Source: Gemmatimonadota bacterium (GTDB taxonomy: Bacteria > Gemmatimonadota > Gemmatimonadetes > Gemmatimonadales > Gemmatimonadaceae). Taken from it: a DNA stretch of 64,000 bases. The DNA lies in the NCBI GenBank assembly GCA_026387935.1, contig JAPLKU010000013.1, positions 124,001-188,000 of the forward strand. The letters run 5' to 3'. The stretch's first letter is position 1, and every line of letters begins with the position of its first letter. A program made the translations under genes and the position numbers. Shown piece by piece: positions 14,760 through 23,209 of this stretch. The notes beneath the pieces are model-generated. The model did no database searches. It was not told the origin of the DNA and was given only the letters and a program-made list of their open reading frames with translations.

Positions 14760-15749
14760 GTGGCAACACACGAATTGGATGTCGTCACCATTGGCGCAGG
14801 TCCTGCGGGTATGTGCGCCGGCATGTATGTCGGGCGCGCGATGCTCAAGGGCGTCGTGTTGGAGCAGGGGCTTCCCGGCGGAGAGCTGCTCAATACTGAA
14901 GTGATCGAAGACTACATCGGCTTCGAGCATGTCCTCGGCTATGACCTCGCTGAGAAGTTCAGCGCGCACGCGGCCAAGTTTGGCGCCGACGTTCGCACCT
15001 ACCATCGCGTCGAAAAGGTCCGGAAGATCGACGACGGCACTTTCGAGACCGTCATGGAAAACGGCGACATCTTCAAGTCGCCCGCGGTCATCGTGACGGC
15101 CGGCGGCACGCCCGTGAAGCTCGAAGTGCCCGGCGAAATCGAGTATGCCGGCAAAGGCGTCTCGTACTGTGCCATTTGCGACGGTGCATTCTTCAAGGGA
15201 CACACCATCATGGTCGTCGGCGGCGGCGACGCCGCCTGTGAGGAGGCCGACTTCCTCACGCGCTACGCAGCGAAGGTTTACATCGTCCACCGCAAGGGCG
15301 AGTTCCGCGCGTCGAAGCTTGTGCAGAGCCGCGTGTTCAAGAATCCGAAAATCGAAGTCATCTGGGACACCGTCGTTGACGCGATCGTCGGGGCGGACAC
15401 ACTGATGACGCACGCGAAGATCCGGAACGTCAACACCGGCGAAACACGGGACCTCACCGCGACGGGCATCTTCATCTTCATCGGCTTCAAGCCCAACACC
15501 GGCATCATCGAAGGCCACGTGCAGCACGACGCATCGGGCTATCTGATCACGGACGCGAATATGGAAACGTCCATTCGCGGGCTCTTCGCGGCCGGCGACG
15601 TGCGCGCGCAGCTGACGCGCCAGGTGACCACGGCAGTTGGCGACGCGACAACCGCGGCGATCGCCGTCGAGAAATTCCTCACCGCCCGCAAGAACGGAAA
15701 TCCTGCGCCCGCGCCGATGCCAATGTTGGCGCGCGGCGGCGAGGGTTGA
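14760..15749 (+). CDS. trxB: Thioredoxin-disulfide reductase
   Basis: 329 residues. Flavoenzyme that reduces thioredoxin with NADPH. FAD motif TIGAGPAGMCAGMY (about residues 10-23), redox-active cysteines in SYCAICDGAFF (about 136-146), NADPH motif VVGGGDAACEEADFL, and the C-terminal FAD block GLFAAGDVRAQLTRQVTTA. GTG start at 14760 preceded by AAGGAACCGAACGAA (AAGGA core). The following MBL hydrolase begins 19 bases downstream and is likely co-transcribed. Confidence 0.95.
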   Translation: MATHELDVVTIGAGPAGMCAGMYVGRAMLKGVVLEQGLPGGELLNTEVIEDYIGFEHVLGYDLAEKFSAHAAKFGADVRTYHRVEKVRKIDDGTFETVMENGDIFKSPAVIVTAGGTPVKLEVPGEIEYAGKGVSYCAICDGAFFKGHTIMVVGGGDAACEEADFLTRYAAKVYIVHRKGEFRASKLVQSRVFKNPKIEVIWDTVVDAIVGADTLMTHAKIRNVNTGETRDLTATGIFIFIGFKPNTGIIEGHVQHDASGYLITDANMETSIRGLFAAGDVRAQLTRQVTTAVGDATTAAIAVEKFLTARKNGNPAPAPMPMLARGGEG

Positions 15750-15768
15750 GCGCGCCGAGAGTTGCACT

Positions 15769-16416
15769 TTGATCGTTGATCATGTCACGGTCGGCCCGTT
15801 CGACGAGAACTGCTATCTCGTCGCCGATGAGGCGAGCGGCGCCGCGATTCTCGTTGACCCAGGCGATGAGGGCGACCGCATTGTCGAGATGGCGGAACGC
15901 AATGGCGTGGTGCCAGCGGCCGTCTGGCTGACGCATGCCCATCTCGACCACATCGGCGCGATCTCGGCCGTTCGCCGTGCCTGGCCGGGCATTCCAGTGT
16001 GCATGCATCCGCTCGACGCAGAGGTCTACGCAAATGGCGCGCGTTCGGCGGACAACTACGGCATCCCGTGGGAGCAGCCGACGCCCCCAGATCTCGAGCT
16101 GGCGGAAGGCGACGTGCTCTCGGTTGGTGCGCTTCGATTCGACGTCTGGCATGTGCCGGGCCACGCGCCAGGTCACGTGGCGTTTATCGGCAACGGCATC
16201 GTGCTCGGAGGCGACTGTATTTTCGCCGGCTCGGTCGGCCGCACCGATTTCCCTCTTTGCGATCCGCGCGCATTCACCGCCAGTCTCGCGCGCCTGACGA
16301 CGCTGCCCGACGAGACGGTGATCCACTCAGGCCATGGTCCGCGCACGACCATGGGCCGGGAGCGGGCGAGCAATCCGTTTCTGAATGGCGTCGCCCGCGT
16401 CCCCGGCGCCCGCTGA
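15769..16416 (+). CDS. MBL-fold metallo-hydrolase (glyoxalase II-like)
   Basis: 215 residues from a TTG start at 15769 (MIVDHVTVGPFDENCYLV). The two-metal motif THAHLDHIG (about residues 52-60), GHAPGHVAF, GDCIFAGSVGRTDF and the final HSGHGPRTTMGRE are all present. Members hydrolyse thioesters such as S-lactoylglutathione or act on other sulfur substrates; the exact substrate is unknown. The reading frame extends upstream into trxB, but family-like sequence starts at LIVDHV. Confidence 0.88.
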   Translation: MIVDHVTVGPFDENCYLVADEASGAAILVDPGDEGDRIVEMAERNGVVPAAVWLTHAHLDHIGAISAVRRAWPGIPVCMHPLDAEVYANGARSADNYGIPWEQPTPPDLELAEGDVLSVGALRFDVWHVPGHAPGHVAFIGNGIVLGGDCIFAGSVGRTDFPLCDPRAFTASLARLTTLPDETVIHSGHGPRTTMGRERASNPFLNGVARVPGAR

Positions 16417-16566
16417 ACCCCCGAGGACCGGTTTCGCCACCGTCGCGCGGCGCGTAACGTTCTGGGGAGTGGTGGGGTAATAGCAGTAACAAGGAAGCAC
16501 CCCCGCGCGTCGAATCTGGATTCGTACCGGCGCCCGCCACCGACGCACCCACACCACGACCCCATC

Positions 16567-17370
16567 ATGATTCGAAACAGGTCGCTCGCCGTCCTTCTCC
16601 TCGCCACCACGGTTGGTCTCGCGGCCTGCGATGGCATTACCGGCACCACGAGCGGCAGCCCCATCGGCGTCGGCAGCATCGGAGCGCGGACCAAGGGCAC
16701 TGGGTTTACCACCAATCCGCAGATCGCCTTCTATCGCGTGTCCGGGGCGACATTCGTCTCCGCGCCAGGCGTTCGCGATACCTGTTATCTCGCCGCGTAC
16801 TCTGAAAGCGGCGGCAGCGGCACCACCACGGCCAGCATTCTCAATGCCGGCAATTATCTGACGGTCGGGACTGGGAGTCGTCTCGACACGCTCAAGCGTA
16901 CCGGTGGCGCCCTCGATCCGACCTACCGCTCGACGTTAGCCGCCGGAATCCCGTACACGCCTGGTGACTCGGTGGTGATCACGGTTCCCGGCGACCGAAC
17001 CGGATTTCCGACGAGCACCTTCCGCGGCAAGACCGCCGAGGCTTTTACGATGGGCCAGCTCGTCGTGCCTCCTGACGGCAGTCCGATTAACGTGACATGG
17101 ACGCCGGCCTCCGATCTGAATGCGGCGATGTTCATCACGTTCCGTTACCGCAGCGCCCTGGCCACGACCCTCGATCGCCAGATTGCCTGCTCGTTCGTGG
17201 ACGATGGCAGTGGCCAGGTGCCCGCGACGATCGCCACGGCGTGGATCACGGCGACGACGCGCGACATGATCGCGCAGCGCGTGCGCACCATCCTCAGTCA
17301 GATCGACGTGCCGCTGTCGTACTTCAACATCATCTCGGCGTTCGACTGGCCGACGCCGATCTCGCCCTGA
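16567..17370 (+). CDS. Hypothetical lipoprotein
   Basis: 267 residues. Classic lipoprotein signal, MIRNRSLAVLLLATTVG then LAAC at residues 19-22. The mature region is Ser/Thr/Gly-rich with a pair of cysteines (RDTCYLAAY, QIACSFVDDG), likely a beta-rich envelope protein. No family recognised. It follows a gap of about 150 bases in which I see no clear promoter; its stop overlaps the next gene. Confidence 0.78.
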   Translation: MIRNRSLAVLLLATTVGLAACDGITGTTSGSPIGVGSIGARTKGTGFTTNPQIAFYRVSGATFVSAPGVRDTCYLAAYSESGGSGTTTASILNAGNYLTVGTGSRLDTLKRTGGALDPTYRSTLAAGIPYTPGDSVVITVPGDRTGFPTSTFRGKTAEAFTMGQLVVPPDGSPINVTWTPASDLNAAMFITFRYRSALATTLDRQIACSFVDDGSGQVPATIATAWITATTRDMIAQRVRTILSQIDVPLSYFNIISAFDWPTPISP

Positions 17371-18782
17371 CCAGCGCGCCGGCGTCCCGCACCGAGCACG
17401 ATCCGCTCGGTGAAGTCGCGGTTCCTGCCGCTGCGCTGTACGGCGCGCAGACGCAGCGGGCGGTAGAAAACTTCGCCATCTCCGGGCTGCGGCCGCTCGC
17501 GACGTTCGTTCGCGCGATTGTCCGCATCAAACGCGCGGCAGCAGTGGCGAACGCCAGCACGAAACGGCTTGACGCCGAGCGCGCCACGGCCATTCTCGCC
17601 GCGGCCGACGAAATTCTCGGTGGTTCGCACGCCGATGCGTTCGTCGTTGACGTCTATCAGGCGGGCGCTGGCACCTCGCTCAACATGAATGCAAACGAGG
17701 TCATTGCGAATCGCGCGAATGAACTGCTCGGCAAACCGCGTGGCAGCTATGCGCCGGTGCATCCGAACGATCACGTCAACATGGCGCAGTCCACCAATGA
17801 CGTGATTCCGACGGCGATGCGGATCGCGATGCTCGACGAGCTCGGCCCGCTCACCAGCGCGCTCGTAGGCCTCCAGCGCGCGCTTGCCGGCAAGGCGGGT
17901 CAATTCGACGACATCGTGAAAGCCGGTCGCACACACCTCCAGGACGCGATGCCGATTCGCCTCGGCCAGGAGTTCGGTGCCTGGGCCGGAAGCGTGGAAC
18001 GGTCTACGCGTCGAATTGTCGAAGCCGCCGACTATCTGCGCGATCTCGGAATTGGCGGAACGGCGGTCGGCACCGGTGTCAACGCCGTAGCCGAGTATCC
18101 CTCCGCGGTCGTCGCCGAACTTCGGCGTCTCACCTCGCAGCAGTTGCGGACCGGCGGCAATCGCGTGCAGCTCATGCAGTCCATGGGCGACTTCGTCGCG
18201 TTCAGCGGTGCGTTGCGCGGCGCGGCCGTTGAGATTTCCAAAATCTCGAGCGATCTGCGCCTCCTGGCGAGCGGGCCGCGCACCGGCCTCGATGAAGTGG
18301 TGCTTCCAGCCGTGCAGCCGGGCTCGAGCATCATGCCGGGGAAAGTGAATCCGTCCATTCCCGAAATGGTGAACCAGGTCTGCTTTCAGGTGATCGGTAA
18401 CGACGCGGCGGTGACCATCGCCGGCGAACATGGGCAGCTCGAGCTCAACGTCATGATGCCTGTGATCGCGCACAACGTGCTCTTCTCGATGCAGATCCTG
18501 ACCAACGCCGTCGTCGCACTCGACACACGGTGCGTCGTGGGCATTACGGCCAACACGGCGCAGGCGGCCTACTGGGTGGAACGCTCAGCGGCGCTCGCCA
18601 CGGCGCTCGCTCCGCACATCGGCTATGCCAAGGCCGCGGAACTCGCGAAGGAGTCAGTGAAAACCGGCGAGTCGATTCGCGAGCTCGCCAAGCGCCTCAA
18701 GGTGCTGCCGGACGCCGAGCTCGATCGTGCGCTCGACTTGCGCCGAATGACCGAGATCGGCGTTCCTGGGGCTGACTTGTAG
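17367..18782 (+). CDS. Class II fumarase/aspartase-family lyase
   Basis: About 471 residues. Superfamily signature GSSIMPGKVNPSI near residue 315 is intact, with NMNANEVIANRANELLG, QSTNDVIPTAMRIA and GRTHLQDAMPIRLGQE. The enzyme cleaves a C-N or C-O bond to release fumarate; the residues do not settle fumarate hydratase against aspartate ammonia-lyase. The conserved N-terminus begins about residue 12 (LGEVAVPAAALYGAQTQRA). No ATG/GTG/TTG exists in the right place; a CTG at 17367 overlapping the lipoprotein stop (CTGA) is the best start. Confidence 0.88.
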   Translation: MTSAPASRTEHDPLGEVAVPAAALYGAQTQRAVENFAISGLRPLATFVRAIVRIKRAAAVANASTKRLDAERATAILAAADEILGGSHADAFVVDVYQAGAGTSLNMNANEVIANRANELLGKPRGSYAPVHPNDHVNMAQSTNDVIPTAMRIAMLDELGPLTSALVGLQRALAGKAGQFDDIVKAGRTHLQDAMPIRLGQEFGAWAGSVERSTRRIVEAADYLRDLGIGGTAVGTGVNAVAEYPSAVVAELRRLTSQQLRTGGNRVQLMQSMGDFVAFSGALRGAAVEISKISSDLRLLASGPRTGLDEVVLPAVQPGSSIMPGKVNPSIPEMVNQVCFQVIGNDAAVTIAGEHGQLELNVMMPVIAHNVLFSMQILTNAVVALDTRCVVGITANTAQAAYWVERSAALATALAPHIGYAKAAELAKESVKTGESIRELAKRLKVLPDAELDRALDLRRMTEIGVPGADL

Positions 18783-18810
18783 TTAACCCTCGTCCCGGGC
18801 ACTATTCGGT

Positions 18811-19266
18811 ATGCGGATTACCACCTGGGCAGAGTACGGCGTGATCTGCGCCCTGCATCTCGCGAAGCGGACGGAGGAGTCCGCGGTCACCGGGCGCGAC
18901 ATCGCCGCCCGTGAAGGGCTCCCTGGTGACTATGTCGAGCAGATTCTGCTCCGCCTTCGTCGGGCAGGCATCGTCTCGAGTACGCGCGGCGCGCGCGGCG
19001 GGTATGCGCTCGCGAAGCCGGCCACCCACATCACCGTGCGCGAGATTGTCGCCGCCGCAGAACTCGTCACGTTTGACGTGCACTGCCAGAGTCATCCGAT
19101 CGATGAAGTGCGCTGCTCGAGTTCGCATGAGTGCAGTATTCGCCCGGTCTGGATGATGCTGCAGCGCCGAATCGATGAAGTGCTCAACGAAGTGTTCCTG
19201 TCCGACCTGCTGCAAACTGAGCCGATCGTGCGTCAGCGAATCGGGCTCCCGGTTCTGCAGGCCTGA
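18811..19266 (+). CDS. Rrf2-family transcriptional regulator, probable Fe-S sensor
   Basis: 151 residues. Winged helix at the N-terminus (MRITTWAEYGVICALHLA; recognition helix near DYVEQILLRLRRAGIVSS; wing RGARGGYALAKPA). Three cysteines at about residues 91, 102 and 107 (VHCQSHPIDEVRCSSSHEC) match the spacing that holds a 2Fe-2S cluster in IscR, NsrR and related regulators, so it may sense iron, oxygen or NO. It starts 28 bases after the lyase gene and could control it or an unlinked Fe-S regulon. Confidence 0.9.
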   Translation: MRITTWAEYGVICALHLAKRTEESAVTGRDIAAREGLPGDYVEQILLRLRRAGIVSSTRGARGGYALAKPATHITVREIVAAAELVTFDVHCQSHPIDEVRCSSSHECSIRPVWMMLQRRIDEVLNEVFLSDLLQTEPIVRQRIGLPVLQA

Positions 19267-19294
19267 GTCGCTCGCGCCAAGCGAAGCGCGCCCC

Positions 19295-19858
19295 GTGATT
19301 CCGTTTACTTCCGAGTGGCGCGCCGCACAGGCGCGGCAACAGAACGCCCGCCGCTACGTGGGGGCGGCGATGGCCGATCCGCTGGACGACGATGTGCGCT
19401 GGCTCTCCGGCGCGGCCGCGGCTGGCGACGAGGATCACGCGCGGTGGGAACTCCGGTATGCGCGCCTGTCGACCGCAGTTTTCGTGGCCGAACGCGACGC
19501 ACTCGATGACCGGACCGGCTCGGAAATCGTTGCGGCGCTGCATGAAGGGCTCGCGACCGATGAGCGCATCGCGCCCGACCTGAGGGTGCTCGCCGAGCGG
19601 CAGCTGTCCGATCGCATGCAGGGCTACCGCGAAGCGTTTTTCTCGCGCGGTGGGGCGACCGGGACCAGTGAAAACCTGGGTCGCGTGCTGCTGTCCTTTG
19701 CCTCCGACGGCGCTCGGAGTGCCGGAGCGCCGCTGGCCCGGGCAACGGCAGTCCTGGCTGGCTACTCGCTCGAGTGCAACGCTGCGCTGCGCGAGGCGTA
19801 TGGCACGGCGAACCTCCCGGAGCACCTGCCACCCAGCGAGGTCGCGGGGGGCAAGTAG
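19295..19858 (+). CDS. Hypothetical protein
   Basis: 187 residues from a GTG at 19295 (MIPFTSEWRAAQARQQN); an ATG at 19370 (MADPLDDDVRW) would give a shorter protein. Soluble, alpha-helical, rich in Ala, Arg, Glu and Asp, with no signal or membrane segment and one Cys. No family recognised. It lies between the Rrf2 gene and a hairpin terminator and is the last gene of this run. Confidence 0.65.
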   Translation: MIPFTSEWRAAQARQQNARRYVGAAMADPLDDDVRWLSGAAAAGDEDHARWELRYARLSTAVFVAERDALDDRTGSEIVAALHEGLATDERIAPDLRVLAERQLSDRMQGYREAFFSRGGATGTSENLGRVLLSFASDGARSAGAPLARATAVLAGYSLECNAALREAYGTANLPEHLPPSEVAGGK

Positions 19859-19872
19859 GGGGGGACAACAAA

Positions 19873-19903
19873 AGCGAGTCCCCGCGCGCGGGACTCGCTC
19901 TTG
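19873..19903. terminator. Intrinsic hairpin terminator between facing transcripts
   Basis: A 10-bp stem (agcgagtccc / gggactcgct, 19873-19882 and 19890-19899) with a 7-base loop. CTTGTT follows on the + strand, and TTTGTTG lies on the other side for the minus strand, so it could stop both the upstream CDS and the opposing tRNA transcript. Confidence 0.7.
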
Positions 19904-19911
19904 TTCCAACC

Positions 19912-19996
<85 letters not shown>

Positions 19997-20054
19997 TGGG
20001 AGCAGCAAGCTAGCGCGTCGGCAGCCGATACCCAAGGCCATCCCGGAGCGTCAA

Positions 20055-20084
20055 TTGTCGAGGGGGAGTGCCTCCTCGTAAATT
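20055..20084 (+). promoter_or_regulatory. Sigma70-like promoter of smpB
   Basis: TTGTCG (20055-20060) and TAAATT (20079-20084) are 18 bases apart. The predicted start near 20091 leaves a leader of only about 9 nt before the smpB ATG. Confidence 0.55.
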
Positions 20085-20099
20085 CCTTTGATTCGTCGC

Positions 20100-20594
20100 A
20101 TGGCCAAGCCCACCGCATCTCCAGCTGAACGCGCTTCAAAACGCGACGCGATTGATACCGTCGCGCGGAACAAGCGCGCCCGCTTCGACTACGAGATCGT
20201 GGAGCAGTGGGAAGCGGGGATCATGCTCCTGGGCACCGAGGTCAAATCCCTGCGGGCCGGGAAGGCCACGATCAACGACGCCTACGGCATCGTGAAAGAC
20301 GGGGAAGTGTGGATCATCAACATGAACATTCAGCCGTACGAACAGGGCAACCTGTTCAACCACGACCCCACCCGCACACGAAAGCTGTTGCTGCATGGGC
20401 GCGAAGTCCGTCGCCTCATTGGCTCTATTGAACGGCAGGGGCTTACCCTCGTGGCAATGGAGCTCTACTTCAAGGGTTCTCACGCGAAGGTCCGAATCGG
20501 GCTGGGCAAGGGGAAGAAGGCTCATGACAAGCGAGAGACCATCAAGCAACGCGAATCCGCGCGTGAAATCGCCCGCGCCCTGAGAACACGATGA
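20100..20594 (+). CDS. smpB: SsrA-binding protein SmpB
   Basis: 164 residues. Binds tmRNA and delivers it to stalled ribosomes for trans-translation. Family blocks: NKRARFDYEIVEQWEAGI, LLGTEVKSLRAGKATINDAY, and the basic C-terminal tail GKGKKAHDKRETIKQRE that enters the mRNA channel. ATG at 20100 chosen; a TTG four codons upstream would add LIRR. The ssrA gene is not in the window. Its stop overlaps the amiC start. Confidence 0.96.
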   Translation: MAKPTASPAERASKRDAIDTVARNKRARFDYEIVEQWEAGIMLLGTEVKSLRAGKATINDAYGIVKDGEVWIINMNIQPYEQGNLFNHDPTRTRKLLLHGREVRRLIGSIERQGLTLVAMELYFKGSHAKVRIGLGKGKKAHDKRETIKQRESAREIARALRTR

Positions 20595-21499
20595 AGCCGC
20601 TCGTGCTCGCCACGCGCGCATGGGTGATCGCATGGGTGATCACATGGGCGCTCGCCGGGGCGGTCCCATTGGCGATCGCGCTCGGCGCGAGCGCTGGCGA
20701 CGCGCACGCGCAAGCCGCCAAGCGGGGATCGAACGCGACGCCTCGGGCCGTGGCGCAACCGCGCCGACGCACGGTTGTGCTGGACGCCGGCCATGGTGGC
20801 CAGGATCCCGGGATGTCCGGGCTCACCCAGTCGCAGGGCCGCATCTTCGAGAAAGACATCACGCTCCAAGTCGCTCGTCGTCTGGCGACACGGCTCGAGG
20901 CGGCGGGCGTCAGCGTCGTGATGACACGGTCGACCGACACGTTTGTTCCGCTCTCCGATCGTGGACGGATCGCCAATAAACAGAATGGCGACCTCTTCAT
21001 CTCCATCCACGTGAACGCTGCCAATCCGAACTGGAAAGAGCCGGGGGCCGCGCGGGGATTCGAGACGTACTTCCTCGCTGAGGCAAAGACAGAGGATGAG
21101 CGCCGCGTGGCGGCGATGGAAAATGAAGCGGTGCGCTTCGACGAAGACACCGAGGCGCCCAAGAACGACGCGTTGGGCTTCATGCTGAGTGACATGCTGC
21201 AAAACGAGCACCTCCGCGAGTCCAGCGATCTGGCCGATGCCATCCAGTCTCGCTTGGGTGGAACGCACCCGGGCCCGAGCCGCGGCGTGAAGCAGGCAGG
21301 GTTCCGCGTTCTGGTCACCGCGTTCATGCCGTCCGTGCTCGTGGAGATCGGGTTCGGTACGAATCGCGCCGAAGCGGCTTGGATCTCCAGTGTCGACGGC
21401 CAACTCCAGATCGCCGATGCGATCACGCGCGCCACTCTGGATTATCTTGCCCGGTACGAACGCCGCGTTGGTGGCGGCTCGACCGGCAAGGGACAGTGA
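20591..21499 (+). CDS. amiC: N-acetylmuramoyl-L-alanine amidase (Amidase_3), exported
   Basis: 302 residues. Zinc amidase that cuts septal peptidoglycan between MurNAc and the peptide. Signal peptide at residues 1-38, its core expanded by a repeat (AWVIAWVITWALAG). Zinc and catalytic motifs: VLDAGHGGQDPG, the Glu in IFEKDITL, SIHVNAAN, and LVEIGFGTNRAEAAW near the C-terminus. No AMIN domain is seen between signal and catalytic domain. Start ATG overlaps the smpB stop; stop overlaps pyrD. Confidence 0.92.
   Translation: MKPLVLATRAWVIAWVITWALAGAVPLAIALGASAGDAHAQAAKRGSNATPRAVAQPRRRTVVLDAGHGGQDPGMSGLTQSQGRIFEKDITLQVARRLATRLEAAGVSVVMTRSTDTFVPLSDRGRIANKQNGDLFISIHVNAANPNWKEPGAARGFETYFLAEAKTEDERRVAAMENEAVRFDEDTEAPKNDALGFMLSDMLQNEHLRESSDLADAIQSRLGGTHPGPSRGVKQAGFRVLVTAFMPSVLVEIGFGTNRAEAAWISSVDGQLQIADAITRATLDYLARYERRVGGGSTGKGQ
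20618..20653 (+). repeat. 12-bp tandem repeat in the amiC signal peptide
   Basis: Two exact copies of gcatgggtgatc (20618-20629, 20630-20641) and a third diverged unit acatgggcgctc (20642-20653). They add Ala-Trp-Val-Ile units to the hydrophobic core of the export signal. Confidence 0.85.
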
Positions 21500-22434
21500 C
21501 TCCACCAAAGCAGGGTCCGCTCGCAATTATCGCTGCGGGCCTCACATTCCAGAATCCAGTGGTACTGGCCGCGGGTACGGCCGCCTACGGCCGCGAAATC
21601 TCCCGGCTCGTTTCGCTCGACGCGCTCGGCGGCCTGACCACCAAGGCCGTGAGCGTTGAACCTCGTCTCGGAGCGCCGGCCCCGCGGGTTGCCGATTTCG
21701 GTGACGGCATGATCAACGCCGTTGGCCTCGCCAATCCTGGCGCCGACGCGGTCCGCCGCGACGAGCTTCCTTGGCTGGCGCGCGAACTGAAATCCGCGCG
21801 CGTCATCGTGAATGTGATCGGTCGCGTCATCGAAGATTTTCCGACGGTCGTCGGGATGCTCGACTCTGCCGAAGGCTTTCATGCCTACGAACTGAACGTG
21901 AGTTGCCCGAACATCCGTTCGGGAGGGCTCGAGTTTGGTGCCGATCGCGATTCGCTTACCGCCGTGGTGTCGCAGGCGCGCGCGGCCACCAAGCGGCCGC
22001 TCTTCGTGAAGCTTTCGCCGACGCTCGCCGACATTGGCACGACCGCCAAGATCGCGGCTGACGCGGGAGCCGACGGCATCACGGTGGTCAACACCATACC
22101 TGGACTCGTGATTGATGTGGACTCGCGTACGCCAGCGCTCGGTTTCGGCACGGGTGGTGTGAGTGGACCAGGGCTTCGGCCGGTCGGCGTATTGGCGACC
22201 TACAAGGTCAGTAAAGCCGTGACGCTTCCGATCATCGGTGTCGGCGGCGTCACATCAGCGGACGACGTGATCCAGTACCTGTTGGCCGGCGCATCTCTCG
22301 TCGGGATCGGCACCGGCGCGTTCGCGAATCCGCGACTGCCCGAGCAGATCGTACGCCAGCTGCGCGACTGGTGCGCGCGTCACGGCGTGACGCGTCTCGC
22401 CGATCTCATTGGAACCGTGAAGTGGCCAAGCTGA
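21496..22434 (+). CDS. pyrD: Dihydroorotate dehydrogenase (class 1B type)
   Basis: 312 residues. Oxidises dihydroorotate to orotate in pyrimidine synthesis. FMN-enzyme blocks: GLTFQNPVVLAAGTAAYG, NAVGLANPGADA, and the catalytic cysteine in NVSCPNIRSGGLEFG (about residue 136), which marks the cytosolic class 1; the partner subunit PyrK is not in the window. GTG start at 21496 overlaps the amiC stop; pyrF follows with a 1-base overlap. Confidence 0.94.
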   Translation: MTPPKQGPLAIIAAGLTFQNPVVLAAGTAAYGREISRLVSLDALGGLTTKAVSVEPRLGAPAPRVADFGDGMINAVGLANPGADAVRRDELPWLARELKSARVIVNVIGRVIEDFPTVVGMLDSAEGFHAYELNVSCPNIRSGGLEFGADRDSLTAVVSQARAATKRPLFVKLSPTLADIGTTAKIAADAGADGITVVNTIPGLVIDVDSRTPALGFGTGGVSGPGLRPVGVLATYKVSKAVTLPIIGVGGVTSADDVIQYLLAGASLVGIGTGAFANPRLPEQIVRQLRDWCARHGVTRLADLIGTVKWPS

Positions 22435-23138
22435 TGGCGACCCCCGTTCCCATCGTCGCCCTCGACGTACCGACGCTCGCCGACGCCAAGGTGCTTGTCG
22501 CACGGCTCGGCTCGGCCGCCGATTTCTACAAGGTTGGGCTCCAGCTTTTCACGCGCGAAGGGCCGGCGGTCGTGGACTGGCTCCGCGCCGAATCGAAGCG
22601 CGTCTTCCTCGACCTGAAGCTGCACGACATTCCCAACACCGTCGGGCGCGCCGCCGCATCGGCATCGGCGCTCGGCGCGGAGCTGTTGACCGTCCACGCG
22701 GTTGGTGGCGAAGCGATGGTGCGCGCGGCGGTCGAAGGCGCCGCCGAGAACAGTGGCACCACAGGGATTCTCGCGGTCACTGTGCTCACGTCGTTTGACG
22801 ACGACAGCTACGCCGCCGCGCTCAATTTTCCGGGCGTGCGAGCGGCCTATGCCGTGAGGCGTTTCGCTGAACGTGCGGCAGCCTGCGGCGCGCGCGGGAT
22901 CGTCTGTGCGGGAACCGAAGCCGCGGCTGCGCGCCGCGCGCATGGCGATGCGCTCGGCATCCTGGTTCCAGGGTTGCGCGCCGCGGGTGGCGCGACGCAC
23001 GATCAGGCGCGGGTGGCAACGCCCGGCGAAACGCGCGCCGCGGGAGCAACCTGGGTGGTGGTGGGTCGGATGGTCACCGCGGTTCCGGATCCCGCTCGTG
23101 CGTACGCGGATCTGCTCGTCGCGCTCGCGTCCGACTGA
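22434..23138 (+). CDS. pyrF: Orotidine 5'-phosphate decarboxylase
   Basis: 234 residues. Last step of UMP synthesis. Catalytic motif DLKLHDIPNTV (about residues 60-70), the N-terminal VALDVPTLADAKVLV strand, and the phosphate-binding end VVVGRMVTAVPDPARAY. ATG overlaps the pyrD stop, so orotate is made and used by one coupled pair. A weak hairpin (gcggtc/gaccgc) follows the stop at about 23139-23172. Confidence 0.95.
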   Translation: MATPVPIVALDVPTLADAKVLVARLGSAADFYKVGLQLFTREGPAVVDWLRAESKRVFLDLKLHDIPNTVGRAAASASALGAELLTVHAVGGEAMVRAAVEGAAENSGTTGILAVTVLTSFDDDSYAAALNFPGVRAAYAVRRFAERAAACGARGIVCAGTEAAAARRAHGDALGILVPGLRAAGGATHDQARVATPGETRAAGATWVVVGRMVTAVPDPARAYADLLVALASD

Positions 23139-23209
23139 GCGGTCTTGCACGCCGTTCACGGGTCCGACCGCGTTGCTCACACACTTCTGATCGCAATCCC
23201 GGAGGCACG

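Noticed and set aside
16417-16566. 150-base gap before the lipoprotein gene
   Set aside because: Searched for promoter, small ORF or hairpin; nothing convincing was seen.
20522-21526. Minus-strand frames of 297-334 codons opposite amiC
   Set aside because: Antisense to a clear zinc amidase; low-complexity Arg/Ala/Ser composition and no domain.
23139-23209. gcggtc/gaccgc hairpin after pyrF as terminator
   Set aside because: 6-bp stem, 22-base loop and no T-run; too weak to list as a feature.
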